Shown here one piece after another: positions 1 to 10,500 of a stretch of DNA of 64,000 bases. The DNA is from Monocercomonoides exilis (Eukaryota > Preaxostyla > Oxymonadida > Polymastigidae). Both the position numbers and the translations under genes were made by a program. The notes beneath the pieces are model-generated. The model was given only the letters and a program-made list of their open reading frames with translations, had not been told where the DNA came from and did no database searches. Location: assembly GCA_001643675.2 (NCBI GenBank), contig LSRY02000033.1, positions 806,001-870,000 of the forward strand, written 5' to 3'. Positions within the stretch are counted from its first letter, which is position 1, and every line of letters starts with the position of its first letter.

Positions 1-1
1 G

Positions 2-1826
2 CAAAGAAAGAGCGATTTGAAGAAGCGAGTACTGGATGATCTGCGGAAGGAGGTGAAGAACGAGCTGAAGACAGTTCAGAACATCAAAAAGAAGAAGGAG
101 ACACAAGAAATGGACTTGGCAGAGATGGAGAAGAGGATAGAAGCACTGCAAATAGTTGAGATACCAGCGAAGGAGAAGGAGATTGAGGCGATCCAGAAGA
201 AGCTGGAGGAAGAGCTGATTCCGCAGAGGGAGAAGAGAAAGAGAGAGAACGAGAGGCTGAAGGAGAAGGAAAAAGAGGTGAAAGGAGTGAAAGAAGAGGT
301 GGAGAGGAGGAAGAGACAGATGAAAGATTTGGAAGAGGAGGAGAGGCAGAGCGAGGTTAGGCTCACACAACTGAGGATTGTGCTGAAGAAGGCGATTGAC
401 GAGGCAAAAGCAGTGAAAAACGAAGTCGATCACAGAAGAAGAAGAAGCCCTTGGCTTTCTCAAATTGAAAGGTGTGATATTATTCACTTTTGATTCCCAT
501 ACTTTCAATGTATTTTTTAATTTGCTCAATCAATTTTTTTTTCATTATGGATTATTATTACTCATATTCATAAATAAATATATTAATATTAATATTTCCC
601 CATTAATTGACCTCTTGTTCTATTTATTTGCAGGCAATTTGATGTTCCAGGGAGCGACTTTGACTTCCGCGAGAGAGAGATGCCAGCGCTGGACGAGATG
701 AAGAAAGAGCTGGTCACAAAACGAGAGGAGCTGAGGCGTCTGTCAGAGAGAGTGAACAAAAAGGGGATTGGAGTGCTGGAGAGGACAGAGAAGGAGTTCA
801 AAGACTTGACAGAGAAGAGGAAGAAAGTGGTGGAAGACAAAGAGAAGATATCGAAGGTGATTGAAGAGCTCGACAAGAAGAAGATAGAAACACTCCACAC
901 AACATGGAAGCAGGTCAACACGTTTGCTTTGCTCTTTTGTTATTATTATCACATTTTCTCATTCAATTTAATGTAAAAATTATTCATTTTTTTTTCCTGT
1001 TTATTTTCACTTCCTTTTTTGTATGCCCCAGTGATTTTGGAGCGATATTTTCAGAGCTTCTGCCAGGAGCCTTTGCGAAACTAGAACCTCCATCACAATG
1101 GAGCGATGATACAGCAACAGCATCTTCATCAACCACACCCAGCGGAAGAGGCGGAGGAGGAGAAGAAGAAGAGAAGATGTTATCTCTGTCTGAAACTGGC
1201 CTTGAAGTCAAAGTGGCGTTTGGCGATGTGTGGAAGGAGTCACTTGCTGAGCTGAGTGGTGGGCAAAGGTATTTTAATTGTATTTATTCTGATTTGTCAT
1301 CATCATCATTTATTTATTTATTTTTATTTGATATAACTAACCTATTTGTTTCAGATCACTTCTTGCATTATCGCTTGTTCTCTCTCTTCTTGTGTTCCAC
1401 CCAGCGCCTCTGTACATTCTGGATGAGATTGATGCTGCACTCGATCTTTCCCACACAGAAAACATTGGAAGGCTGCTCAAGACGAAATTTGGCAAAGAAG
1501 CATCGCTCAAAGCTGGGCGGCCGCCTGCGCAGTTTCTTGTTGTTTCGCTGAAGGAAGGAATGTTTTCGAATGCGAATGTGCTGTTTCAGGTGCGCTTTGT
1601 TGATGGCACTTCAACCGTCACACGGATATCTGACTCAAGCAAAGAAGGAGGAAGAGGAGGAAAGAAAATGATCACTGGCGGGCGTTCAAGTGGATCTGAT
1701 TCGCGACATTCAACAGAAGAGAAACAAAGAGACAAGAAAAAACGCGACCAAGAGGAAGAAGACGAAATTCAATTTGTTGATGATGAGGCCATCTCAGGTC
1801 CAAAGAAAAGACCAAGACTCATCTAA
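2..1826 (+). CDS. SMC2: SMC2, condensin subunit, C-terminal part (5' truncated by window edge)
   Basis: Exons 2-471, 634-921, 1032-1268 and 1355-1826; donors GTGTGA, GTTTGC and GTATTT. Every junction keeps phase and rebuilds the family's order. The first exon is the charged C-terminal coiled coil. The ATPase head then follows: [16 protein letters not shown] across junction 2, the signature LSGGQRSLLAL across junction 3, Walker [13 protein letters not shown], and the switch segment VVSLKEGMF with NANVLF. These match the SMC2 paralogue of the condensin ATPases rather than SMC1, 3 or 4. With SMC4 this protein would compact chromosomes. A lineage-specific tail of about 65 residues is acidic and ends in a basic KKRPR cluster, a possible nuclear localisation signal. 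The N-terminal head, hinge and first coil lie upstream of the window. Confidence 0.93.
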
Positions 1827-2017
1827 CATTACACTTCTACACTTTTTCACAGTTCGCATTTCACTTTTATGCTTGTATTTTGCGTTTTCTAGTTATATTT
1901 TTGTTGAAGTTTTTTATTTGTTGAATTAATTGAAAGACAATTACAATCGTTTTTTTTTCTTGTTAAACCGTTTAATTAATTTTTGTAGTGGGAAACAGAT
2001 CAATAATTATTCCTTTT

Positions 2018-3793
2018 ATGGATAAAGACGAATCCTTAAATCAAGAAGATATTATTCAATCCGAGCAAAATGAAGAGCTACAAGAAATAGAGGAAGAAGA
2101 GCAACCATCTGAACCCCTCGAAGATCATGATGAAGGAAATGATAATCAAGGGGAGATTTCACAACAACATGAAGATAACGAAGAGCAACTTCAGGAGGAA
2201 CAAGAAGAATTAAATGAAATAGATAATCAAGGAGAAAATGAGGAAATAACCGAGGATAATAATATTTCAGAATATAATGGAAATGAACAGGTGAGTGGAA
2301 ATGAAGAAACTGAAAATACTGAAGTTGTAGAACCTGCTCCGGAAACTGGAGCGACTGACAGTGAAATTTCAGCTTCGGAAAAATCTTTAAATAATTCTCC
2401 TTCAACTTCCAATCCATTAAGAAAATCCATTGAACAAGTTGCAAGCTTAATTCACACACAAAATGATGAATTTATTCAGCAGCAAGCAAATCAAAAGCCT
2501 TCTATTTACGATTCTTCAGCATCATCTTTGTATTATTTCACTCAAAGGGCAATGCCTCCACCAATTAATATTATTAACGAAACAAGATTTCGGCAAATGA
2601 TGAAGCAACCTCTTCGTCCTATTTTTACTATGGATACACTGAGCTGTGCATCGCTCGAAGAAATTTGTGCAAATGTGTTGCAACCAAGCCAAGGAGAGGG
2701 AGATTCATTGCTATCAATGCTGCGTGATCTGAAAATCAGAAAGAGCGAACGTTTGGAGGAATTCAGACGAAGGTCTGAGCAAAGAGAAGAACAAGCCAAA
2801 CAAGAAGCAGAGAAAGAACGGCAAAGAGAAAAAGAAAGGATGAACGAGCGGATGAAGCAATTGGCGAAAGAAAAAGAAGCCGAAGCAAAAGCCAATGTTG
2901 AATCTCCAACCAAAAAGCTCAATCCAGTTATCAATCCACAGCGCCGCTCTCTGACACCTCCAATACGCATTCACGCTCCACAGGGCTCTTCATCTGCGTC
3001 TGGCATATCCAAAAAGCCATTGCCTCCTGTTCGCGATGCCCCGAACAGCGCTGAGTCACGTGGAAGGCCAGGAGTCAGAAGTGTTGGGGCGGTTGGCTCT
3101 TATCGAGGCTATGCTGCTGGCGTCGGAGGAAATCCAAGTGCCAAAAGCGGAGCCAGCAATGCCAGTGGAGCTATGCCAGTTAGGCGGCATCCAGCTTCTG
3201 CCTCGCCTGTTCGCGGTGGAGCAGCAGCAAATCCAAGTAACTTTGCGAATCAGTCAAATGCGGCAGCAGCACAAGCAGGAGGTAAAGGAGGTAAAGGCGA
3301 ACAAACTCGGTTTGGGTTTATCAAATCAAAGGGGAAAAGCGAGGCAGCACCACACACTGGAAAAGGAGCAGATTCGTCAGCGTTTGGGCGGGACAACCTC
3401 GCTCCGCTGAAAGGACCGCTCCCTTCGTCTTCTTCGATGATGTCAAATGTTGGTGTGACAACAGGAAAAGGAGAAATGGCAGTGCCTTTGTCTGCGCTGC
3501 AGTCAGGGGCAATTCCTGTGACAGGCACATTTATGCATCCGTCTGGTGTAAGATATGCTGTTATTCCGATTAGCAGCGGGCCGCCAAGTGGAGAAGGAAG
3601 CAAAGCTGCGCGTGGAGGAGCGAAAGGAGTCGGAAGAGGAGGACCGAGCGCTCCTTTGCCTTCGCAGCAAAGTTCTCATCAAATCACACAAAAAGCACCT
3701 TCTGGACACGCAGCCAGCGGAGCAGCTGCTTCAAAGGTGCAGCCTCAGAGACAAGGCTCATATGCAGCGCAGGCCAGACACAAGAAATCTTAG
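2018..3793 (+). CDS. Acidic, coiled-coil and Gly/Ser/Ala-rich protein of unknown function
   Basis: A single open frame of 591 codons from the ATG at 2018, 191 bases after the SMC2 stop. I do not recognise the family. Residues 1-140 are dominated by Glu, Gln, Asn and Asp. Residues around 180-230 (PPPINIINETRFRQMM and IFTMDTLSCASLEEI) are more ordered. A highly charged Arg/Glu/Lys helix at about 235-300 probably forms a coiled coil. The last half is a basic Gly/Ser/Ala/Pro low-complexity region with repeated GKGG and GKG, ending in a basic tail. Such a make-up is common in RNA-associated proteins, but nothing proves it here. The frame stays open 30 bases upstream to a TTTTTGTAG that looks like a splice acceptor, so an upstream exon is possible though no matching donor was found. 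Confidence 0.7.
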   Translation: MDKDESLNQEDIIQSEQNEELQEIEEEEQPSEPLEDHDEGNDNQGEISQQHEDNEEQLQEEQEELNEIDNQGENEEITEDNNISEYNGNEQVSGNEETENTEVVEPAPETGATDSEISASEKSLNNSPSTSNPLRKSIEQVASLIHTQNDEFIQQQANQKPSIYDSSASSLYYFTQRAMPPPINIINETRFRQMMKQPLRPIFTMDTLSCASLEEICANVLQPSQGEGDSLLSMLRDLKIRKSERLEEFRRRSEQREEQAKQEAEKERQREKERMNERMKQLAKEKEAEAKANVESPTKKLNPVINPQRRSLTPPIRIHAPQGSSSASGISKKPLPPVRDAPNSAESRGRPGVRSVGAVGSYRGYAAGVGGNPSAKSGASNASGAMPVRRHPASASPVRGGAAANPSNFANQSNAAAAQAGGKGGKGEQTRFGFIKSKGKSEAAPHTGKGADSSAFGRDNLAPLKGPLPSSSSMMSNVGVTTGKGEMAVPLSALQSGAIPVTGTFMHPSGVRYAVIPISSGPPSGEGSKAARGGAKGVGRGGPSAPLPSQQSSHQITQKAPSGHAASGAAASKVQPQRQGSYAAQARHKKS

Positions 3794-3796
3794 CGC

Positions 3797-4443
3797 CTCT
3801 TCTGTTGAAGGCAATTCCACTTCAAATATTTCATTTCTTTCAATTTTGAATTCTTTTCTTTCGTTTCCGTTTTCCTTATTTTTATATTTTTCATGTTTTC
3901 ATTTAAAAAAGAAAATAGTAATCTTTTGAAATAGCCTTTGCTAACCAGTTTTCTTGTGCATCTTTTCTTCGATTGAATTGAGTTGCTGGATCAAAGAAAA
4001 AGAGGAGTTAGTTGAAAGTGAAACGAAATGTCAAGAAAAAAGGGTTAGTTGTTTTCTCACAAGTACAAATTCGAAAACAACGCACAACAGGACAACAGCA
4101 CAAATGGTTATCAGCTTGGCGACAAAGCTTCACATTCATAAATGAAGAAGTGGAATGACATTGCTTGGCGTATTTGAAAACTAACAAGAAAAGACAGATG
4201 AAATTGACTTAAACAAACCAAATACACATTTTCTCTTTAAAAAAACGGGGGATAAAAAAAGCAACATGAGTATACACAGTCACAAGAATAGATACTTAAT
4301 TCAAATAAATAAAACCAAATCAAATAAAAAGAGTAAGTTTTAATGAAGGATATACAAAACAATGTGCTATTGAATAAATATGTACATATGAGAAAAGGAA
4401 ACATGACCCAAAGATATGAAACAGTCGCATCATATACACATTT
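3797..4443. other. Convergent intergenic spacer
   Basis: AT-rich sequence between the 3' ends of two convergent genes. The short open frame near 3954-4145 has no recognisable protein features. I see no RNA gene or repeat in it. It should hold both 3' UTRs. Confidence 0.5.
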
Positions 4444-6685
4444 TTATGTCTGAATGAAAGAAAGATTGATTCTGGGGCTGATTTTCTTTAAGCCACGTGA
4501 ACAGCCATTAACTTTTGGCATTCCTCCTAAAGAGTATATAGCAGGAAAAGAATCAATATATGCATATATCATGATTAGAAATAAGTGTATATGCGAATAA
4601 GACAGAATATCCGATTGCAAAAATAATCAATCAATAATATGAAAAGAACAAACCCAATTTCAACAAGAACGATCTTCCCTGATCTTTCATTGCCTTCTCA
4701 AAGAGTGGAATGTTCTGCACAATACCCTCGGCATCGATATCTGAATCAGTCGAGTGGATGTCCAGCTCACTAATAATCGGACACCCATCAACCAGATAGC
4801 GCAGGGCGTTGTTCGACAGACGTATTTTCCCAATGAGAAGGGTCTCTAATGAATGGCAGCCATATTCGCGTGTGGGAGTGAAGCCATGTGGAGTCACCTG
4901 AGACGTGGGGGGGGCAAACATGCTGTGCGACCCAGTGGGTGAAGAGGAGGAGTCAGGCGTGGCAGAAGAAGGGGTGGTGGAGGAAGAGGCAGAGGCAGAG
5001 GAAGAAGAGGAAGATGAGGCAGAGGCGGATGAAGGAACAGAAGAGGAAGAAGCTTGCATTGGAGAGGAAGATGCAATGCCTCCAGCACCAACAGTTGTGG
5101 GAGGCAGAATTTTGGGGCCAGAGCTGAGGATTGGAGAGGAGATGTGTGGTGGTGTTCGGATGGGAGAAGGCGATTTGGTCTATTTGGAATAGAAACGAAT
5201 GAAAGCATAAAATAAATGAAAGTTAAAACACAATTTAAATCAATAAAATATATCAACATTTAACTTTTAAAAGATAAATTCATTCAGAAGGCCTTCACTT
5301 TTTCGTATTTCTTTTTGTCTGCTTGCAAACCTTTGAAAGTGTTTTTGGTGCAGTTCTTGCCAAAGTAGTTGTTTTCGCCTTGGTTTTAGGTGATGTGGAA
5401 ACAGGAACTCCTTCAACCTTCGCAAAGAGCAGCTGATACGCTCTATCTTCTTTTGGATCATCAACTTTCAGTCCAGCCAAGAACTTGCATGCAGTGTCAG
5501 TCAACCTTTCGCATCCTGTCACATCTAAATACTTCAAGTGCCTGCATTGACGGGCGATACATGAAATCCCTCCATTTGATATCGACTTGCAGTTCCACAC
5601 GATGAGCGTTTCCAATCCTGGGCAGCTCAAAGCAACTGCAGCCATTGAAATGTCCGTCAATTGAACTGAAGAACATTCAATAAGCAAATCATTGTAATTA
5701 AAGCAAAAACGTTAACCATAAAGATATATCAATACAATTATGAAAAATAAAATTGCGACAAATAACAGTTGCTGATATTTTATGAAAGAAAATGAATGCT
5801 AAACAAACTGCATCCTGTCAAATCAAGTTTTGTTAAAACAGCTGAATAAGTTGGTGCAAGTGAATGGAAAAGATAGATTGTCATTTTATCAGAAAAATCC
5901 AAGCAATTTGCAAATGACATGGATGTGGCTAGAAATACAGATGGCCTCTTTGGATCGCGAGCAAATGGTGCACTTTTCTTTGGATAAATTAAATTTGGAC
6001 ATCGTTTTGCTTCCAATTTCAAACGAGCAGGAACCGTTCGTGTAGATGAGACTGGAGTTGCAGCAATTGTCGTCAAAAACATTTCTGTAATTGGCGTATC
6101 AGAAAAATCAAAAGACTCCAATTTTGTTTGTGAAGTAAAGATGGGGCGAAATGACATAGAAAGTTCATCGGTTATACGACAACCGACAAATGAAATGTGC
6201 TTTAAGGATGGGATGTGCATTGTAAGAATATGAAGAGCCGAATTTGTTACGCTTGTATAGCTCATATCAATCGATTCAAGTTGTTTCCACTTTGGTGCAA
6301 ATTTTGCTATTGAATTCAAAATGAAGAAAATTTTAAACAATCAAATTCAAACGTATATGAAAAATAGTAGAATTTGAATGGATTATATCTTAAAAATAAT
6401 TTGTTTTTCTTTTTGCAAACTAAGATAATCATCATTTAACTTTGTTCGTGAGAAATTAAAACTCACAAATTTTTCACGTGCAATTGTCTTTGCCAATTTG
6501 GAGATTAAACACATTTTTAAATATAGCTGGTGATCACTTAAATGAGATGCCAGTATTTCAAGTACATTGTAGAATTGTTCTGCCATCTTTTCCGCAAAAT
6601 GGGTGCAAAAGTTGATCATTGCCATAAATAAATATCCCATTTTGATTTTGGGATTTTTAAGATCGAATATCTTTTTCAACAACAT
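4444..6685 (-). CDS. F-box-like / leucine-rich-repeat protein (AMN1/FBXL type)
   Basis: Exons on the minus strand: 6421-6685, 5809-6306, 5331-5665, 4654-5179 and 4444-4526, 568 residues. All four donors are GTTTGC or GTTTGT, all acceptors are AG, and all phases match. An F-box-like helix pair near residues 35-65 (VLEILASHLSDHQLYLK) is followed by cysteine-type leucine-rich repeats that continue across the junctions: LESIDMSYTSVTNSAL, LKHISFVGCRITDEL, LTKLDLTGCIQLTDISM, LKYLDVTGCERLTDTA and SLETLLIGKIRLSNNAL. A Ser-rich insert interrupts the repeats at about 370-450. Proteins of this build usually serve as substrate receptors of SCF ubiquitin ligases, and that role is inferred. The last exon encodes only 27 residues and is the weakest call. 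The chosen ATG overlaps the eL33 start on the other strand; an in-frame ATG at 6640 is the alternative. Confidence 0.8.
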
Positions 6686-7140
6686 GCCTTGCCGTCTTCA
6701 CGTCCCTGGAAAAATTCTTGGTTTCAGAAGGTTTGCTATTTATTATTTTTTTCATAGTGTTTGGAATTCATGAATTTCTTTTCTTTTATCATTGTACAGA
6801 GGAAAACATACACAACATCCTAACATTTCCCTGTTGGAAATTCAAGGATGCACATCCACTCATGGAGCTCGCTACTATCTTGGAAAAACCGTGTACTATA
6901 TTTACAAAGTGAAAAAAGTATGCAAATGAAATAACAGTTGTTAAAATATTCAATATTCTTTTGACCAACTTTTTGTATATTTAATAGTGCAAGTCAAACA
7001 AAAAAGGCATTAAAGTCATAAGAGGAAAAGTTGTTAAAACTCACGGAAACAGCGGCGTTGTTCGTGCACGCTTCACACACAACATTCCACCAAAAGCTTT
7101 TGGTGCATCCGTTCGTGTGATGCTTTATCCACAACACTAA
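6684..7140 (+). CDS. RPL35A: 60S ribosomal protein eL33 (RPL35A)
   Basis: Exons 6684-6730, 6800-6917 and 6988-7140 encode 105 residues, the usual family size. Introns are 69 and 70 bases with donors GTTTGC and GTATGC. The start [18 protein letters not shown] matches the family's opening strand. [12 protein letters not shown] is the central conserved block. [19 protein letters not shown] and the end VRVMLYPQH match the highly conserved C-terminus. It is a structural protein of the large ribosomal subunit. No single exon is long, so the gene is only apparent after splicing. Confidence 0.95.
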
Positions 7141-7571
7141 ATGTTTTCAAAATTACTTTAAGTGAAAACTTTTAACAAACACTTTTTTACACGTTCCAGG
7201 GAAAACAGATTAGCATACATAAATACTTTTATGTTTTTAATTTTTATTTCTCTTGCTTTTGATGGAAAAAAGTTAAAAAAAACATAATCTCGTATTTGCA
7301 GTTCGAAAAAAATTCGTTTAGGATCGGCTTATTATTATTAATTGAGAAGAAATATTGAAATAAATCCATATTCGAGACAACATGGATGCAAAATATATCT
7401 TTGGATAATTTACGTTCTTTCAAAATAATGTTGTTTTCATAAGACTTATTGCTTAATAAATACTAAAATTATGAGAGAGTTTACAAGAATTAATGACTAT
7501 TAATTCAATTGAAGTTGCGATAGATCTGATATATATTTTTTAACTGATAGAAACTCAAAGCTGGCTGTTTC
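7141..7571. other. Intergenic spacer
   Basis: AT-rich, with no convincing open frame, RNA gene or repeat. It presumably holds the eL33 3' UTR and the promoter of the following membrane-protein gene. Confidence 0.5.
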
Positions 7572-10500
7572 ATGGCCTCTACGTCAAGTGAGAGGTCAAA
7601 TCTTTTTTCAGGCAGTGGCTTCGATGGATCTATTATTATGAAATTCAATCCAATGGACCAAACGTACACTTTATTTTATATCGACTTTTTTCTTCAATAT
7701 TTATATTTTATTTCTTTCTGCTCTTCTAGGCTATTTACATGGATGTTTGGAATTTCAAAAGTTTGCATTTTTATCTATCTATCTATTTTATTTTTATTTT
7801 TTTTATCGTAACGAACATTTCCTTTGAATTACGAAAAATGATTTTTTTTCTAAAACATGATTTTCTCTTCAATTATTTGAAGATGCGAGACACTAATTTC
7901 ATATACGAGTGGTTTTGCATTTTATATGAATTTATTCTTGTGGTTGGACTCTGCTTTCAAAATATTATCTGGCCAATTGCGGAACCACAACAACTTAACG
8001 ATTTTGCAAGATATGCTACGATATGGGGTGTAATTAAGGGAAATCCTTGGCACACTTACTTGTCATTCAGCGCCACATATTTGGCCGTTGTTTTTATGTT
8101 TTTTGTTTCAATTATCTTGGCTTTTTTCACTGCGAAAAAAAAAGCTATGAATGAATCAGTTCGATCATCACTTCGATATTGTGTCATCACATTAGGGCAA
8201 CCCCTTTACGTTCAAATGCTGACCGTTCTCTCATCTCCTCTAATGTGCACTTCAGACAACTCACTGTACAATTTTCGCAATATTGTGTGCTTTGGGGGCT
8301 ATCATACAATAGCTTTTACCTTTTCTGTGATTGGAGTTTTGAGCTATTGCGCGCACAGCATTTTGCTCAGCCTGTTTACGTTTTGTCCTGTTATGAAGCA
8401 CAAAGGCAACTTTGCATTGCATTCTGGAACATTTCCCTTTTTGTTTCGCTGTGAAATAACAGTCATGACTTTTCTGTGCGCAGTCTTTCCCGATACACAT
8501 TTGGCGCAAGCTCTTTGTGCCTTTCTCGGATTTCTTCTTCTAGCACTTATTTGTGTCATCCACCAGCCATATTACACGCTCGTCGGGAACTGCACATGGA
8601 GCGTCATATGCACCGTCCTCGCCTCTATTGGGCTTTTCTCAGTGATTGCTGCCTGCAACTGCGATCTCCACCAGCCGACATCTGCCTTATCCACCGCGTC
8701 TCCTTACTCGTCCACGATTGCAGCGGGCGGGGCGAGAGCAGGCTTCTGGATCGGGTTCTTTGTGCTGACGATTGGCGGTGGGGTGGGTGCAGGGCTGGTC
8801 AGCTGGAAACTGGGGAGGCACCGGTGGGCAGTGGACGAGTCGCAGGTGATCCCCATTGTGGGCAAAAAGAGGAGCAAGAAGAAAGGCAAAGGGTATCTGA
8901 GCAACGGGACAGATGCTGCTGAGGACGAAGTGGAGCTGTCGCGCAAGAGCGACGGCCTGTTTGCGACTCAGCATCTTTCACTCCACCGAAAAGAAAGTGC
9001 CAACCGCAGCAGCCAAGCTGCCCCTCAGAAGAGGCTGCTGCTCAACTCCCACTCCACAGACATCGCACTCATGTCACCCACATCGCCTGCCCCATACACA
9101 ACACCCGATTCCCTCGCACTGCGCTCTCTTCCTCAGTCATTTCGTATGGCCTCTTCAAACAACCTCGTCCAATTCATTTCACCTCCTTCGTCTCCTCCTC
9201 TTTCTCCCTCTCAAGCATTTCCCGCATCTTCACTTCGCTCACTTCACGCAGCCCATTCTTCCTCTCTTCTGATGCAGAAGCCGTCACCAACACCCACCTC
9301 ACCCACATCACCATCCACCTCATCACACAACACAGCCCCTCGCTATCTCTCCAAATACTCCTCTCCCTCAGACGTCGAGCCTGCCACACGCTTTCTCCAA
9401 GTGCCTTCCATCAGAAGAAACGAAGAAGTCGTCACTTTTGTGGACGACTTGTACACTTTCTATGAAAGGCAGTTCCCTTCTGACCCGTCTCTTCTCCTGC
9501 AACATGCCATCTTCTGCCGTTCTTTCACGCATAACAACACAAAAGCCCTCGAGCTGATCAAGCGAGCCAGCAAGCTCTTCCCCTTTCTGATGGACAAGTG
9601 GCTCATCTTTTCACAGGGAGGCGAGGTGCAGCAGCTGCTGGCAGACGAAGGGAACGGGCAAGCACTGATGCTCGGCAGCGAGGCAGGGTTCCAACAGACG
9701 CTGCAGGAAGCGAAGCTTGAGTATGACAGAGCGATGGCATCAGTCATCTTCATGTGGAGGCAGCTGACGAAGGCTACAGCATCATCCATGGTGGACGTGG
9801 AGAAGGTGCACCATTATGCTGTGATGGGTGTGAAGCATGCACAGAAGTGCCAGGACATGCTGGTGAAGGCGCTGAAGGGCCATCTCGATTCTTCTCTTGT
9901 GCTGAGGCTGTATGGCTCTCTGCTGCTGAATGTGTTCAGAGATGTAGAGTCTGCGCAGCTGCTGTTTGACGAGGCAGACATCGTCGAAGAGAACACAGCG
10001 CTGCTTGCAGCGAAGATGGAAGAGGAAGGGCTGAACGAGGAAGAAGAGGAGGAGGCACTCCACAGAGACATCATTGAGAGAGAGAAGAAGCAGTGGATTC
10101 AGCAGAAAGAGAGAGCCAGGAAGAGGAAAGCAGAGGCGGAAGGGTTGGAATACAGGCCGATGGGAAAGGAGGAGCTGGCGGCGGAGGAAAAGCGGTTCTT
10201 TCTGTCGCGAAGGCTGATGCGTAACAGAAGCAGGATGTCTGGTTATCATATGCTCCCTGAATGGCCACTCGTCAGACGCCAAAGCACGATGATGAGTCAC
10301 ATGGCAAACAGAGACGGAGATAAAGAGAAGGAAAAAGAGAGAGAAAGGGAAAGAGAGAGAAGAAAGAAGGCATTCCGTGATGAAGCAGAAGGGATAGCGT
10401 CCAGTGCGAGTGATGAGGCATTTGGGATGCTGAGCAGCAGAAGTCGGAGTGGGACGAGTCTGTTTGGCGGACGAAGAGAGCTGTCGATGAGAGACTTGGC

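Noticed and set aside
1988-2017. Start of the acidic protein at a GTG at 1988
   Set aside because: A eukaryotic gene is expected to start at ATG; the first in-frame ATG is at 2018, and 1979-1988 looks like a splice acceptor without a matching upstream exon.
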